Part shown: one piece after another, positions 1 to 10,700 of the stretch
Numbering within the stretch: position 1 is the first letter of the stretch
Layout: each line of letters opens with the position of its first letter
Assembly (NCBI GenBank): GCA_902779505.1
Contig: CACZBZ010000009.1
Location: forward strand, 1-57,237
DNA: 57,237 nt
Direction of reading: 5' to 3'
Origin: an uncultured Lachnospiraceae bacterium
GTDB lineage: Bacteria; Bacillota; Clostridia; Lachnospirales; Lachnospiraceae
Made by a program: the position numbers and the translations under genes
Notes under the pieces: model-generated
Told to the model about the DNA's origin: nothing
The model's input: only the letters and a program-made list of their open reading frames with translations
Database searches by the model: none

Positions 1-576
1 CCTCTTGCTTAAGGGCTCTCCCTTTTCCAGCAGTCTCTCAAATGCCGCAAGGTCTCTCTTCGCGTGTCCGGCACCCGGTCTGTGGATTATATCTATATCA
101 CTGTCGTATATAACAGGATCAAGTCTTACTGCTTCATGTATAGTCTCCTGCCACTCCCACTGCCTGAGTCTCTTGAAGAGCTTAGGACGAAGTTCTCTGT
201 CAAAATTGTATATTGTGTTGTTCTCAAGCTGGTTGCAGTAATACATCTGCACGATATCGATTTCAGGCAGAAGCACCTGCTTCATATCAAGGAATTTACT
301 GATATTCTCTTTATCCAGTTCCTCATCCGCATCGGCCTGGTATATATAATCGCAGCTTGCCAATGAGAAGGAATAATTCCTGGCATCGGAAAAACTTCCC
401 GTCCATTCGAAGTCGTAGATCTTATCCGTATATCTCGCTGCGATATCCTTTGTATCATCCGTCGAACCCGTATCAACCACGATGATCTCATCCGCAATAT
501 CCTTAAGACTCTCAAGGCATCTGCCCAACGAATCATGCTCATTTTTGACAATCATACATACACTTATTGTGATCAT
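1..576 (-). CDS. Family 2 glycosyltransferase, 3' end beyond window
   Basis: The reading frame starts at an ATG (576) preceded by AGGAGG and stays open for 192 codons to the window edge, so the C-terminus is missing. The N-terminus MITISVCMIVKNE, followed by a DTGSTDDT segment near residue 36 and a DADEEL (DxD-type) metal and nucleotide-sugar site near residue 82, is the GT-A fold of family 2 glycosyltransferases; the early part resembles the SunS/TPR-linked subgroup. It would move a sugar from a nucleotide donor to an unknown acceptor in the cytoplasm. It lies 12 bases after dusB on the same strand, so may be the last gene of that run. The substrate cannot be read from sequence. Confidence 0.85.
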   Translation of the reverse strand, partial: MITISVCMIVKNEHDSLGRCLESLKDIADEIIVVDTGSTDDTKDIAARYTDKIYDFEWTGSFSDARNYSFSLASCDYIYQADADEELDKENISKFLDMKQVLLPEIDIVQMYYCNQLENNTIYNFDRELRPKLFKRLRQWEWQETIHEAVRLDPVIYDSDIDIIHRPGAGHAKRDLAAFERLLEKGEPLSKR

Positions 577-588
577 TTCCCCTCCTTA

Positions 589-1569
589 TCAGCAGAACAA
601 TTCCCTCGCTACCTTCAGGACGTCCTCCATGGTCTCCATCTCGTTGACTTTGCCTCTGGCCCTGCTGGCACCGGGAAGTCCCGCACAATACCAGCCGATA
701 TGCTTACGCATCTCACGGATTCCGATGTACTCACCTTTGTATTTCAGCTGAAGCTCGGCGTGCCTGATTATGGTATCGTATCTTTCCTGCCTTGAAGGCT
801 TCTCAGCTTCTTTGCCGGTCTTCAGATAATGAATGATCTCTCTGAAGAGGAAAGGATTGCCTCTTACTGCTCTTCCCACTGCCACTCCGTCGCAGCCGGT
901 CTCTTTCATCATAGCTTCGGCACTTGGACCGTCTGTCACATCTCCGTTGCCTATTACAGGTATGCTCACCGCTTCTTTGACTTGTCTTATGATCTCCCAG
1001 TCCGCCTTACCCGCGTAGTACTGCTCTCTGGTCCTTCCATGCACTGTTATGGCGCTTGCTCCCGCTGCCTCTGCCACTTTTGCAATCTCCACGGCATTGA
1101 CTTCATCTTCCGTGAATCCTTTTCTGATCTTCACGGTCACTGGTTTGCTTGAAGCCTTCACCATGCTTTTCACTATTGCTTCCACCAGATGAGGATTTCT
1201 CATAAGTGCTGAGCCTTCTCCGTTATTCACCACCTTGGGCACCGGACATCCCATATTGATATCCAGTACGGAAAAAGAACGTTCGTCTATCTTCTTTGCC
1301 ATATCCCCCATTATCTCGGGGTCTGAGCCGAACAGTTGGAGAGATACGGGTACTTCCTCCGGATGTATCTCCATCAGTGCGTCTGTGTTCTTGTTGTTAT
1401 AGAGTATGGCTTTGGCACTTACCATCTCCATGCATTGCAGGCTCGATCCCTGCTCCCTGCATAATAGACGAAATGGCAGGTCTGTTACGCCTGCCATCGG
1501 AGCCAATATTATATTGCCGTCTAAGGTCACATTACCTATGGTAAGCGGCCTGTACAGATTATCCGTCAT
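589..1569 (-). CDS. dusB: tRNA-dihydrouridine synthase, DusB type
   Basis: A 326-residue flavoenzyme that reduces specific uridines in the tRNA D-loop using FMN and NADPH. Visible motifs are APMAGVTD (23-30), the NMGCP stretch with catalytic Cys108, [11 protein letters not shown] (177-187) and the phosphate-binding GNGD (207-210), all typical of the DusB/NifR3 group; the length is normal. Its start codon overlaps the coaX stop (ATGA), so the two are translationally coupled. The family is certain; the exact tRNA position modified is inferred from the family. Confidence 0.95.
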   Translation of the reverse strand: MTDNLYRPLTIGNVTLDGNIILAPMAGVTDLPFRLLCREQGSSLQCMEMVSAKAILYNNKNTDALMEIHPEEVPVSLQLFGSDPEIMGDMAKKIDERSFSVLDINMGCPVPKVVNNGEGSALMRNPHLVEAIVKSMVKASSKPVTVKIRKGFTEDEVNAVEIAKVAEAAGASAITVHGRTREQYYAGKADWEIIRQVKEAVSIPVIGNGDVTDGPSAEAMMKETGCDGVAVGRAVRGNPFLFREIIHYLKTGKEAEKPSRQERYDTIIRHAELQLKYKGEYIGIREMRKHIGWYCAGLPGASRARGKVNEMETMEDVLKVARELFC

Positions 1570-2336
1570 TTCTTGTTCTTCTCGTATATCAGTCTGAGTC
1601 CGTCCAGAGTCAGGTTGCTGTCATACACTTCTATGGCATCCGTCTCATCGGAGATGATTCGACCCAGGCCACCTGTTGCTACGACTTTGAGATTGTCATA
1701 GCCGGACTCTTTTTTTACCTGACTTATTATGTATTCTGTCTGACCTATCTGGCCATACACAAGTCCCGCCTGCATACTTGATATGGTCTCCTGTGCAAGT
1801 ATGGACTTGGGTTTCTTGATCTCTATCTCGGGCAGTTTTGCAGTATCTTCCCAGAGAGCCTTGGCGCTTATCCTTATGCCGGGTGCTGTGATACCTGCAG
1901 TGAATTCGCCCTTCTCTGTTATGAGGTCATAAGTGGTTGCCGTTCCGAAATCCAGCACCAATATAGGGCCGCCGTACTTCTCATAAGCTCCCACCGCATC
2001 AACGATTCGGTCGGGACCTATCTCCTTGGGCGCCTCCGTTATTACCTTGATACCTGTCTTGGTTCCCACGCCTACTATTATGGGCTTAACCTTGAGGTAT
2101 TTAACTATAGCCCCCGTAAGACTGTACATTACGTTGGGAACTACGCTTGCAACTATACAGCCCGTTACCTTCTCCCAGTCCTGACCGTTTGCACCAAGCA
2201 GATCTCTTATCATGATTCCGTATTCATCGGAAGTTCTTGCCATTTTGGTAGTCATTCTGAAAGTAGAGACCAGTTTCTCTCCCTCATAGACTCCGTATGT
2301 GATATTTGTATTGCCAACATCTACTACAAGCAGCAT
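1566..2336 (-). CDS. coaX: Type III pantothenate kinase
   Basis: A 256-residue kinase for the first step of coenzyme A synthesis (pantothenate to 4'-phosphopantothenate). It carries the ASKHA-fold signatures DVGNTN (6-11), GPDR (107-110) and DFGTATT (129-135) that define CoaX rather than CoaA. The length is standard. It overlaps dusB by four bases and starts one base after the upstream small gene ends, so it is inside a tight operon. CoaX enzymes are usually not feedback-inhibited by CoA (family knowledge). Confidence 0.96.
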   Translation of the reverse strand: MLLVVDVGNTNITYGVYEGEKLVSTFRMTTKMARTSDEYGIMIRDLLGANGQDWEKVTGCIVASVVPNVMYSLTGAIVKYLKVKPIIVGVGTKTGIKVITEAPKEIGPDRIVDAVGAYEKYGGPILVLDFGTATTYDLITEKGEFTAGITAPGIRISAKALWEDTAKLPEIEIKKPKSILAQETISSMQAGLVYGQIGQTEYIISQVKKESGYDNLKVVATGGLGRIISDETDAIEVYDSNLTLDGLRLIYEKNKK

Positions 2337-2337
2337 G

Positions 2338-2688
2338 TTAATCCTCCATAAGACCTTCTATATCTTCATGCAAAAACAGCACTCTGTAATAGAGTGACAG
2401 ACTCTGAAGCAGGTCCTGCCTTGTATCTCTTATTTTTCTAACCAGCAATCCCGCACTTATCTCGTCATAGAGATAATCCTCGGGAGCATATTCCGTCCCG
2501 AATTCCAGATTGCCCTCTTCATCAAAAAATATGGTAAATATACCTCCTGCTTCCTCCGTAAAAAGTACGCAGATTATATGAAGCTCGTCCTGAATGGACT
2601 GAGGTATCTTATCAAAATCTTTATTAAAGTAATACTTCTGCTCATATGCATTGGCACCGCAGAGTACCACCTTATTATCACTGTCCAT
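2338..2688 (-). CDS. Conserved small acidic protein between coaX and birA
   Basis: A 116-residue soluble acidic protein with no membrane segment or signal peptide. It begins [22 protein letters not shown] and holds a possible antiparallel sheet ([18 protein letters not shown]) followed by a helical C-terminus ending in LMED. It resembles a Lachnospiraceae-restricted family of unknown function (possibly DUF6145; recalled, not checked). Six bases separate it from birA and one base from coaX, so it is co-transcribed with cofactor genes. No function is assigned. Confidence 0.8.
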   Translation of the reverse strand: MDSDNKVVLCGANAYEQKYYFNKDFDKIPQSIQDELHIICVLFTEEAGGIFTIFFDEEGNLEFGTEYAPEDYLYDEISAGLLVRKIRDTRQDLLQSLSLYYRVLFLHEDIEGLMED

Positions 2689-2694
2689 GATTAA

Positions 2695-3522
2695 CTATTC
2701 TCCGTATATTCCACCGATGGAGATCTCTCCGGCATATACCTTGTGCACTGTTCCCGCACTGTCACGCACAAGAAGTTCTCCTTCATCGTTGATTCCAAGG
2801 GCTGTTCCCTTATATGGTTCCTTAGGGTCCAGAACCTTTATCTCAGTATCTTTTCCCACAAGATAAGAGTCATAGACATCTTTCAGTCCCGACATATTTC
2901 CTGTCTCTAAGAAGATGTCATAATAGTCCTCGGTTCTGTGCAGTATGTCATAAAGCAGTTCTTCAAGACCGTAGGTCTCTGCGCTCTGCTGAGCTAAGGA
3001 CGTTGCCTTTTTTCTGATATCTTCCGGGAATTCCGTCTGGAACACGTTGATACCCACGCCAACTATCACATAGTTACTGCCTCCGGAAGGCTCCATCTCA
3101 GTAAGTATTCCGGCAATTTTCTTGCCGTCGTAAACGATATCATTGGGCCATTTGATCTCTGCGTCAATCTTGTACATGTCTCTTATGGTTCTGCACACTC
3201 CGAGAGCAGCCACAAGTGTTATCATTGGCAGATTATCCGACACAATATCGGGTTTTAAAAGGAGCGAGTACATCAGGCTCATGTCTTTTTGCCCGTTCCA
3301 TGTTCTGCCCCTTCGGCCTTTACCGCTTTCCTGGTAATCGGCATAGACCACAGTTCCTTCCATGGGCTCGCCCTCTATCAGACGGCCTCCTGTCTTGTTG
3401 GCCTCTACTGTCACTCCGTCCTTAAGGAGTCTCTTCACTACCTCATTGGTGGAATCGGTCTCGGAAAGGTGAAGATATTGTTTTCCGAATCTGTATACTT
3501 TCTTACCGCTATTCTCGCTCAT
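2695..3522 (-). CDS. birA: Biotin--[acetyl-CoA-carboxylase] ligase
   Basis: A 275-residue biotin protein ligase that makes biotinyl-AMP and transfers biotin to the carrier lysine of carboxylases. It shows ETDSTNE (21-27), the adenylate loop GKGRRGRTW (67-75), KWPND (124-128) and KKIAG (134-137 region), and a small C-terminal SH3-like domain. There is no N-terminal helix-turn-helix, so it is a ligase only and not a repressor of biotin genes. It sits five bases downstream of argF. Confidence 0.95.
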   Translation of the reverse strand: MSENSGKKVYRFGKQYLHLSETDSTNEVVKRLLKDGVTVEANKTGGRLIEGEPMEGTVVYADYQESGKGRRGRTWNGQKDMSLMYSLLLKPDIVSDNLPMITLVAALGVCRTIRDMYKIDAEIKWPNDIVYDGKKIAGILTEMEPSGGSNYVIVGVGINVFQTEFPEDIRKKATSLAQQSAETYGLEELLYDILHRTEDYYDIFLETGNMSGLKDVYDSYLVGKDTEIKVLDPKEPYKGTALGINDEGELLVRDSAGTVHKVYAGEISIGGIYGE

Positions 3523-3527
3523 TTTTA

Positions 3528-4520
3528 CTAAAATGCCCCCAATGTTGCAGCCATGATAGCCTTGATGGTATGCATACGATTCTCTGCCTCGTCGAATACC
3601 ACTGACTGCTCTGATTCGAAGACTTCGTCAGTTACTTCAAGTGCCTCAAATCCAAACTGCTCCCCTTTTTCTTTTCCTATCTCTGTCTTAAGGTCATGAT
3701 AAGCAGGCAGGCAATGCATGAATATTGCATCCTTTCCCGCTCTGTCCATAACTTCTTTATTAACCTGGTAGGGTGACAGATCTCTTATTCTCTCTACCCA
3801 TGCCTCATCAGGCTCTCCCATGGATACCCATACATCTGTGTATACCACGTCTTTATCTTTTGTTCCCTCTATGGGATCCTCTGTAAGCGTGATACTTCCG
3901 CCTGTCTTTGCGGCAATATCTTTACACTGTTTTACAAGCTCCGGATCCGGGAAATAATTCTTATTGGAACAAAGTGTCAGATGCATGCCCATCTTGGCAC
4001 ATGTTACCATCCACGAATTGGCCATGTTGTATCTGGCATCTCCCATATATACGACCTTGACACCTTTGATTCTGCCAAGCTTCTCCTTGATGGTAAGAAG
4101 ATCGGCAATCATCTGTGTTGGATGGAATTCGTTGGTAAGTCCGTTCCATACCGGCACCTCGGCATGCTTGGCAAGTTCTTCCACTTTACTCTGCTCAAAG
4201 CCTCTGTACTCGATTCCGTCAAACATTCTTCCGAGTACTCTTGCAGTGTCGGCGATGGATTCTTTCTTTCCGATCTGTGATCCCTTGGGATCAAGATATG
4301 TTGTACCCATTCCGAGATCATGAGCAGCCACCTCAAAGGAGCATCTGGTTCTTGTACTTGTCTTCTCAAATATCAGGGCAACGTTCTTGCCTCTGAGCTT
4401 GTCTACAAGCACTCCCTTCTTCTTCATGAATTTAAGATCTGCAGACAGATCCACCAGGTACTCTATCTCCTCAGGTGTATAGTCAAGCAGTTTTAAAAAA
4501 TCACGTCCTTTAAGATTCAT
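3528..4520 (-). CDS. argF: Ornithine carbamoyltransferase
   Basis: A 330-residue enzyme condensing carbamoyl phosphate with ornithine to citrulline in arginine synthesis or, run in reverse, in the arginine deiminase route. The carbamoyl-phosphate site STRTR (55-59), the HPTQ motif in the [12 protein letters not shown] stretch, and the HCLPAYHD signature near residue 270 with the catalytic Cys are intact. A GAGG site precedes the ATG. It heads the argF-birA-small-coaX-dusB run. No other arginine genes are present, so the direction of flux cannot be inferred. Confidence 0.95.
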   Translation of the reverse strand: MNLKGRDFLKLLDYTPEEIEYLVDLSADLKFMKKKGVLVDKLRGKNVALIFEKTSTRTRCSFEVAAHDLGMGTTYLDPKGSQIGKKESIADTARVLGRMFDGIEYRGFEQSKVEELAKHAEVPVWNGLTNEFHPTQMIADLLTIKEKLGRIKGVKVVYMGDARYNMANSWMVTCAKMGMHLTLCSNKNYFPDPELVKQCKDIAAKTGGSITLTEDPIEGTKDKDVVYTDVWVSMGEPDEAWVERIRDLSPYQVNKEVMDRAGKDAIFMHCLPAYHDLKTEIGKEKGEQFGFEALEVTDEVFESEQSVVFDEAENRMHTIKAIMAATLGAF

Positions 4521-4547
4521 CTCAATCCTCTTTTCCCTAATAACAAA

Positions 4548-4577
4548 GTCACCACGTTACAACAATAACGCGGTGAC
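4548..4577 (-). terminator. Hairpin after the SleB-like hydrolase gene
   Basis: Twelve-base arms (GTCACC..GTTA and TAAC..GGTGAC) with one mismatch that becomes a G-U pair on the minus strand enclose a six-base loop, in the 97-base gap after the hydrolase gene. The T-run that follows on the minus strand is weak (TTTGTTATT), so it may be only partly terminating. Confidence 0.5.
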
Positions 4578-4617
4578 TATATTTTACATTAATTACTATA
4601 TTTTTACAAATCTCCGA

Positions 4618-5718
4618 TTAGTAGAATACGTGGGCTCCCATTACGTAACCTTCCTGACCTGTCCACCTTCTGAAGTGAGTAGCCGTACCTATGTTGGTCG
4701 TTCCGGCTATTGCTTCTCTCGCTGCCTGTAAACATGAATCCGGAATGCCTCTTCCCAGCTGTGCTTCCACCTTACCGTTAAGAGCGGGAGTGAACTGGCC
4801 CGATGCATATATTACACCGGCAACTGTATTGGGATATGCCGCGCTTCTTACTCGGTTCATTACTACCGATGCCACGGCAAGCTGTCCTTCATATGGCTGA
4901 TTACCGGCCTCACAATAAACAAGCGCCGCAAGCAGTGTCTCGTCTGTTGCTCCTACAGCCACAGGTCCGAGGTTGGCAATAAGTTTTGCCTTCTCTTCCT
5001 TTTCTCTCTTCTCTCTGGCCTTGACTTCTTCCACTGTCTCTCCCTTATCCACTTCGAATTCAAGATCGACATACTGTGTATTGATGAAGCCTTCTTCACC
5101 TTCGAATTCAAGGGCTACCCATTCGTCTGTGGTATCTTCCACAATGGCCTCTATCACGTCGCCCTTTTTTACAAAGCCCCAAATCCCTGTATCGGTGCTC
5201 GGTCCTTTTCTTACTCTCAAAGCGTCTGTATTGACTGTCGCCATTGTTCTTCCTACGCTCTGTGCAAGTTCTTCGGCTTCCTCCCCAAAAAGCAGGTATT
5301 CGTTGCTTGCCCATCCTATTAAGTTACCTGACTGAATCTTAGTCCAATCTCCGTCTCTGGCTATTATGGTTCCTCCGCAGTCCGCGTAGAGGTAACCAAC
5401 TCTCTCAGAGTCCGCACTTGCTTCTTCTCGTACATTCAATGATGAACGTACATTGGCCATGACGAGATTGGACTCCTTACTGTCAGGGTCCTCTTCATCA
5501 GCTTCGTCGGATTCGGAACTTGCATATTCCGTAAGCGCTTCACTGCTTCCTCTGTCCAGTGTATCAAGTATCTCTGCCACACCCACATTGATGTCTGACA
5601 GTCTTGTAGGAACAGGGGTATTCGCCACGATAGCCACAGGTCTTATTGCCACCAAAGCGGCAACGCCCGCCAAAGTGCAGGCAAAACCTTTAAGAAGCCT
5701 TTTAGCTTTTGCTACCAT
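4618..5718 (-). CDS. Secreted cell wall hydrolase, two SH3 domains plus SleB-type domain
   Basis: A 366-residue exported protein. A lysine-rich N-terminus and a hydrophobic stretch (about 11-32) form a signal peptide or anchor. An acidic, Ser/Asp/Glu-rich linker (about 60-85) leads to two bacterial SH3 domains (about 90-145 and 155-210, each with LNVREEAS- or LRVRKGPS-type starts), which usually bind peptidoglycan. After a charged coiled segment, the last 110 residues match the SleB/Hydrolase_2 lytic domain, including YCEAGNQPYEGQ with the likely catalytic Glu. It is a vegetative wall-remodelling or germination-type enzyme; which of the two is not visible. A strong promoter lies upstream. Confidence 0.9.
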   Translation of the reverse strand: MVAKAKRLLKGFACTLAGVAALVAIRPVAIVANTPVPTRLSDINVGVAEILDTLDRGSSEALTEYASSESDEADEEDPDSKESNLVMANVRSSLNVREEASADSERVGYLYADCGGTIIARDGDWTKIQSGNLIGWASNEYLLFGEEAEELAQSVGRTMATVNTDALRVRKGPSTDTGIWGFVKKGDVIEAIVEDTTDEWVALEFEGEEGFINTQYVDLEFEVDKGETVEEVKAREKREKEEKAKLIANLGPVAVGATDETLLAALVYCEAGNQPYEGQLAVASVVMNRVRSAAYPNTVAGVIYASGQFTPALNGKVEAQLGRGIPDSCLQAAREAIAGTTNIGTATHFRRWTGQEGYVMGAHVFY

Positions 5719-5840
5719 AACTTCTCCAATATTCTTTTTCTTTCCTGGTAAATTTATAATCTATCCGGCTCATCCATAGCCTCTACAGTGACCGGAATCA
5801 ACACATTTTATCATTCTTGTTAAAAAGAATATACGTGTGT

Positions 5841-5869
5841 AACTTAACAGATGTGAATGGATTTGTCAA
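5841..5869 (-). promoter_or_regulatory. Sigma-A type promoter of the SleB-like gene
   Basis: On the minus strand TTGACA (5869-5864) is followed after exactly 17 bases by TAAGTT (5846-5841), which also has an upstream TGT (extended -10). This predicts a transcript start near 5834 and a leader of about 115 bases before the gene. It is one of the best promoter matches in the window. Confidence 0.75.
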
Positions 5870-5925
5870 ATTTTGAGCTGTTTTATGACGTGATTGTCAT
5901 AATTGATGTTCCGTGAAGCCGCATT

Positions 5926-6693
5926 TTATCTGGTCTGGCGGAAGTGTTCAAACATAAGTATCGAAGATGCTATGGCTGCGTTAAGACTTTCCACCTCTCC
6001 GCTCATGGGAATTCTGACATATGTGTCTGCCATTTCGGCAGTCTCATCTTTCAGTCCGTTTCCTTCATTACCTATTAAGAAAGCAGTCCTTCCGTATGTC
6101 ACTTCGTCGTAGAGTTTCCTTCCTTTGAGGTGTGCTGCATATACTTCTACTTTGTTGTCTTTAAGAGCCTTAATAACTTTTCCTATATCATCAGCATAAG
6201 CAAAAGGAACCCTGTACACGGAACCCATTGTAGATCTGATTACCTTGGGGTTGGATATATCCACAGTACCCTTCGTCATTATCACACCTTTTACTCCCGC
6301 AGCTTCACCTGTTCTGATGATGGTTCCCAGATTGCCCGGATCCTGTATATCTTCCAGAACCATAAAAAGGGATCCGTCCTCTGCAGTCTTTATGATGTCA
6401 TCTGCGTTGTAAACAGGCATTCTGACAATACAAAGTACTCCCTGGGGAGTCATGGTATCAGATATTTTCTTCATACGCTCTTCATCTATAACTTCATAGT
6501 CCAAAGATGCAAGTTTCTCTTTACAGTCTTCTCTGCCCAGCACATCTTTTGTTACGTATGTTTCCTCTATCCACTCCGACGGAGCTTCAAGAAACATCCT
6601 GATACCTTCTATTACAAAGAGGCCCGCCTCACGGCGAGCCTTTGATTTTGTCTCCAGATTCTTAATCTCTTTTACTTTGCTGTTGGTTAACAT
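5926..6693 (-). CDS. TrmH/SpoU family RNA 2'-O-methyltransferase
   Basis: A 255-residue SPOUT enzyme that would methylate a ribose 2'-OH in rRNA or tRNA using S-adenosylmethionine. An N-terminal substrate-binding domain (about 1-95) is followed by the knotted catalytic domain with EDIQDPGNLGTIIRTGEAAG (about 112-131), FLIGNEGNGL and IPMSGEVESLNAAIASSI, the three SpoU motifs. Eight bases separate it from pfkA. The RNA target is not determined by sequence. Confidence 0.92.
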   Translation of the reverse strand: MLTNSKVKEIKNLETKSKARREAGLFVIEGIRMFLEAPSEWIEETYVTKDVLGREDCKEKLASLDYEVIDEERMKKISDTMTPQGVLCIVRMPVYNADDIIKTAEDGSLFMVLEDIQDPGNLGTIIRTGEAAGVKGVIMTKGTVDISNPKVIRSTMGSVYRVPFAYADDIGKVIKALKDNKVEVYAAHLKGRKLYDEVTYGRTAFLIGNEGNGLKDETAEMADTYVRIPMSGEVESLNAAIASSILMFEHFRQTR

Positions 6694-6701
6694 AATGTTT
6701 C

Positions 6702-7694
6702 CTATTTTCCTACTGCATTATAAGTCGCAAGTATTCTGCTTACCTGATACTCGTACTCAGAGATATCCTTCTGCATTGCAAGTGCTTCATCGATATCAAA
6801 ATCAAGGAACTTGCCGTCTCTTCTTCCCACTACTCTGTTGGTCTTGCCTTCACAAAGTATATCTGCGGCATATGCACCCATGATTGAAGCATAATATCTG
6901 TCCTTACATGTAGGGCTTCCGCCTCGCTGCATGTAACCGAGTATTGTAGCTCTTGTCTCAATACCTGTTGCTGCTTCGATTCTTCTTGCCATTGATGTTG
7001 AATGGCCGATACCTTCGGCATTGACAATAAGGTGATGTGTCTTGCCCTTCTTACGATTGTTAATGATGTTGTTGATGATCTGCTGCTCATTGTAATCGTA
7101 TTTTTCAGGTATAAGTATATCTTCGGCACCGTTTGCCACACCGCACCAGAGGGCCAGATAACCGGCATTACGTCCCATTACCTCAATGATACTTACTCTC
7201 TCATGTGATGAAGATGTATCCCTTACTTTATCGATGGCATCCATAGCAGTATTAACCGCTGTATCGAAGCCGATGGTATAGTCTGTACATGCTATATCAA
7301 GATCGATGGTTCCCGGAAGTCCTATGGTGTTGATACCATGCTTAGACAGAGCAAGTGCTCCTCTGTAAGAACCGTCTCCTCCGATTACCACTATTCCGTC
7401 TATGCCATGCTTACGGCATATATCAGCACCCTTCTGCTGACCTTCTTCCGTGGTGAACTCCTTACATCTTGCAGTTCCCAGGATTGTTCCGCCTCGCTGG
7501 ATTATGTCGGATACACTATGGTAATCCATATCCACGATCTCTTCAGCTAAGAGACCCTGATATCCCCTCTTTATTCCCCTTACCTGTACTCCGTTGGCAA
7601 GTGCCTTACGAACTACGGCCCTTATTGCCGCATTCATGCCCGGTGCATCACCACCGCTTGTAAGTATTCCTATTGTTTTAATTGAATCAGACAT
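6702..7694 (-). CDS. pfkA: ATP-dependent 6-phosphofructokinase
   Basis: A glycolytic kinase phosphorylating fructose 6-phosphate. The start is set at the ATG at 7694 because GGAGAGA lies nine bases before it; an upstream in-frame ATG at 7709 would place that ribosome site inside the gene. The protein (330 residues) has GILTSGGDAPGMNA, GGDGSYRGA (ATP-type rather than PPi-type) and MGRNAGY. The usual PGTIDND is PGTIDLD here: both catalytic aspartates remain but the Asn is Leu. The fold and length are those of bacterial PfkA. It probably shares a transcript with the TrmH-type gene. Confidence 0.94.
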   Translation of the reverse strand: MSDSIKTIGILTSGGDAPGMNAAIRAVVRKALANGVQVRGIKRGYQGLLAEEIVDMDYHSVSDIIQRGGTILGTARCKEFTTEEGQQKGADICRKHGIDGIVVIGGDGSYRGALALSKHGINTIGLPGTIDLDIACTDYTIGFDTAVNTAMDAIDKVRDTSSSHERVSIIEVMGRNAGYLALWCGVANGAEDILIPEKYDYNEQQIINNIINNRKKGKTHHLIVNAEGIGHSTSMARRIEAATGIETRATILGYMQRGGSPTCKDRYYASIMGAYAADILCEGKTNRVVGRRDGKFLDFDIDEALAMQKDISEYEYQVSRILATYNAVGK

Positions 7695-7774
7695 ATCTTT
7701 TCTCTCCATAACGAATACGTCTATCTTCCGGTCCCTTCACCGGAATCACCGTCCCGCCTTATCCACGCCTTCTG

Positions 7775-10700
7775 TTATGTTAATTTAACGTTATCACCGC
7801 CAAATCTTCTAGTCAAGATTTCCAGAAGATTTTCATCCGCCAAAACCGTCATATTTTTAGGCAATTGTTTCTTCATAGGCGGTTTCGCAATGTATATGAT
7901 TACGTTATCCTTGCCGTCGGAATCCTTTATCAGGTCCAACAGTTCGCTCTCGCAGGCTTCGTATTCTTCCTTAGTCGCGAACTTAATCCATACATTTTTA
8001 ACCACATCGGAAAAAGGTGTAATGGACTCCACCATAAGCTTGGCATCCTGCTCATCTCCGGCATCCACGCGGCCTCTTATAAATACTTTCTCATCCACTT
8101 CCAGCATCTGTGAATACTTCTGATAGGTCTTGGGGAAAACAATACACTCTATACTTCCCGTCAGATCCTCCAGTGTTACGAAGGCCATGGCCTGATCGTT
8201 CTTGGTATATTTGATGCTCTTGTCGGCTATGATACCGCCGAGGGTTGCCATCTCTTTGTCCGTGGCATTCATACCGTGGAGTTCTTCCTGATACATAAGG
8301 TCGGAAGCCATCCTGCTTATGTGCTTCTTCCATAGTCCTTCCACTTCTTCCAGGGGATGACCGCTTACATATACTCCCAGAACCTCCTTCTCAAAGGCCA
8401 GCATAAGCTCCTTGGAATATTCTCCCACATCGGGAAGTTTTATATCGAAATCATCCTTCATGGAATCATCCACTATATCAAAGAGAGACATCTGTCCCGC
8501 CATGTTGTTCTTAAGATTACCCATTATGTGGTCCATGATGCTGATAAACACGCTCATGTACTGTTTACGACTGCCTCCGAAGCTGTCAAAAGCACCGGCC
8601 TTAATGAAGTTCTCAACCAGACGTTTGTTGATATCGTTTTCCGTATTGCGGTTGATAAAATCTTCAAGTCCCGTATAGGGGCCTCGCATTTTTCTCTCGG
8701 CCACAATTGCATCTATCACATTTCGTCCCACACCCTTTATGGCTGTAAGAGCATAGCGGATACTGTTGCCGGATACCGCAAATCCCCACTCACCTTCGTT
8801 GACGTCCGGCGGAAGTATGCTTATTCCCATGCTTCGACAGGTCAGAATATATTCGGATACTTTTGCCGTATTATCGATAACGGAAGTCATAAGCGCTGCC
8901 ATGAATTCCACAGGATAATAATGCTTCAGCCAGGCCGTCTGATATGCAACAACCGCATAGCATGCCGCATGAGACTTGTTGAAAGCGTACTTGGCAAAAT
9001 CCACCATGGAATCATATATTCCGTCAGCTATTTCCCTGCTTATGTTATTGCCGACACAGCCTACTATTCCTTCGTCCTTATTACCATCGACGAAGTTCTT
9101 TCTCTCCGCATCTATGACCTTCTGCTTCTTCTTACTCATGGCACGACGGATATTGTCCGCCTGACCCATGGTATAGCCAGCAAGGCTTCGCACTATCTGC
9201 ATAACCTGCTCCTGATAGACTATACAGCCGTATGTGGGAGCAAGTATAGGCTCCAGCTCGGGAGTAGGATATGTTACTAAGCCCACATTATTCTTTCCCT
9301 TTATATAATCTGGGATGAAATCCATCGGTCCCGGTCTGTAAAGGGAGATTCCCGCAATAACATCTTCCAAAGTCTGAGGCTTCAGATCTTTCATGAAAGA
9401 TCTCATTCCCGTACTTTCAAGCTGGAATATACCTTCTGTACGGCCTGTTCCTATGGAAGCAAGCACCTCTTTGTCGTCATAGTTCAGATTGTCGATATCA
9501 ATATCTATGCCGCGCGAACTCTTCACATTGTTCACCGCATTCTTGATAACCGTAAGAGTTCTTAATCCCAAGAAGTCCATCTTAAGAAGACCCAGTTCTT
9601 CCAATGTGGTCATAACATACTGGGTTGTAATGGAACCGTCGGAGCCTCGTGAGAGAGGAACGAACTCATCAGCAGCCTTCGGACAGATAACCACACCTGC
9701 CGCATGCATAGATGTATGTCTGGGAAGACCTTCCAGTTTCTTACATATATCAATAAGGTAGTGAAGGGTCTCATCCGTCTCATATTGCTGTTTCAAATCG
9801 TGATTTAATTCCAGTGCGCGGTCTATTGTTATGTTAAGTTCATTGGGTATCATCTTGGATATGCTGTCCGTATAGGCATAGGGAAGGTCCATTGCCCTAC
9901 CTACATCCTTGATTACACCCTTGGCCGCAAGCGTACCGAAAGTCACTATTTGAACCACTTTTTCCTTACCGTATTTCTCCGATACATAGTCTATGACTTC
10001 CTGCCTTCTTTCGAAGCAAAAATCGATATCTATATCGGGCATGGATACACGCTCCGGGTTAAGGAAACGCTCGAATAACAACTGATATTTGATTGGATCT
10101 ATGTTTGTTATGTGAAGTGTGTAGGAAACCACGCTTCCGGCAGCCGATCCTCTACCCGGTCCAACGGGTATACCCCGCTCTCTTGCGTAGTTTATGAAGT
10201 CCCACACTATTAAGAAATAGTCTACATAGCCCATCTTTTTGATGACAGACAGTTCGTAGTCAAGTCTCTCTGCAATACTGCCGTCATCATCCGGATATCG
10301 CTCGTTTAATCCTGATTTACACAAATAATTGAGGTAAGTCCAGGAGTCATATCCTTCCGGAACCTCAAAATGAGGAAGTTTTGTATTGCCGAATTCTATC
10401 TCGACATTACATCTCTCCGCGATCTTGTGTGTATTATCTATGGCTTCGGGAGCGTATTTGAATATCTCCCTCATCTCTTCTTCGCTCTTTACATAGTACT
10501 GGCCGCCTTCATAACGCATACGGTCGGTGTCCGATACCTTGGCATTGGTCTGAATACAAAGCAGTACATCGTGACTCTCCGCATCCGATGCATATGTATA
10601 ATGACAGTCATTGGTTGCAATAAGGGGCACATTAAGCTCCTTACTGAACTTAAGCAGCACAGAATTAACATTGGACTGCTCAGGAATACCGTGGTCCTGC

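Noticed and set aside
8357..9280. 307-residue plus-strand open frame antisense to dnaE
   Set aside because: It is a shadow of the dnaE coding frame; the sequence is rich in His, Ile and Ser with no domain.
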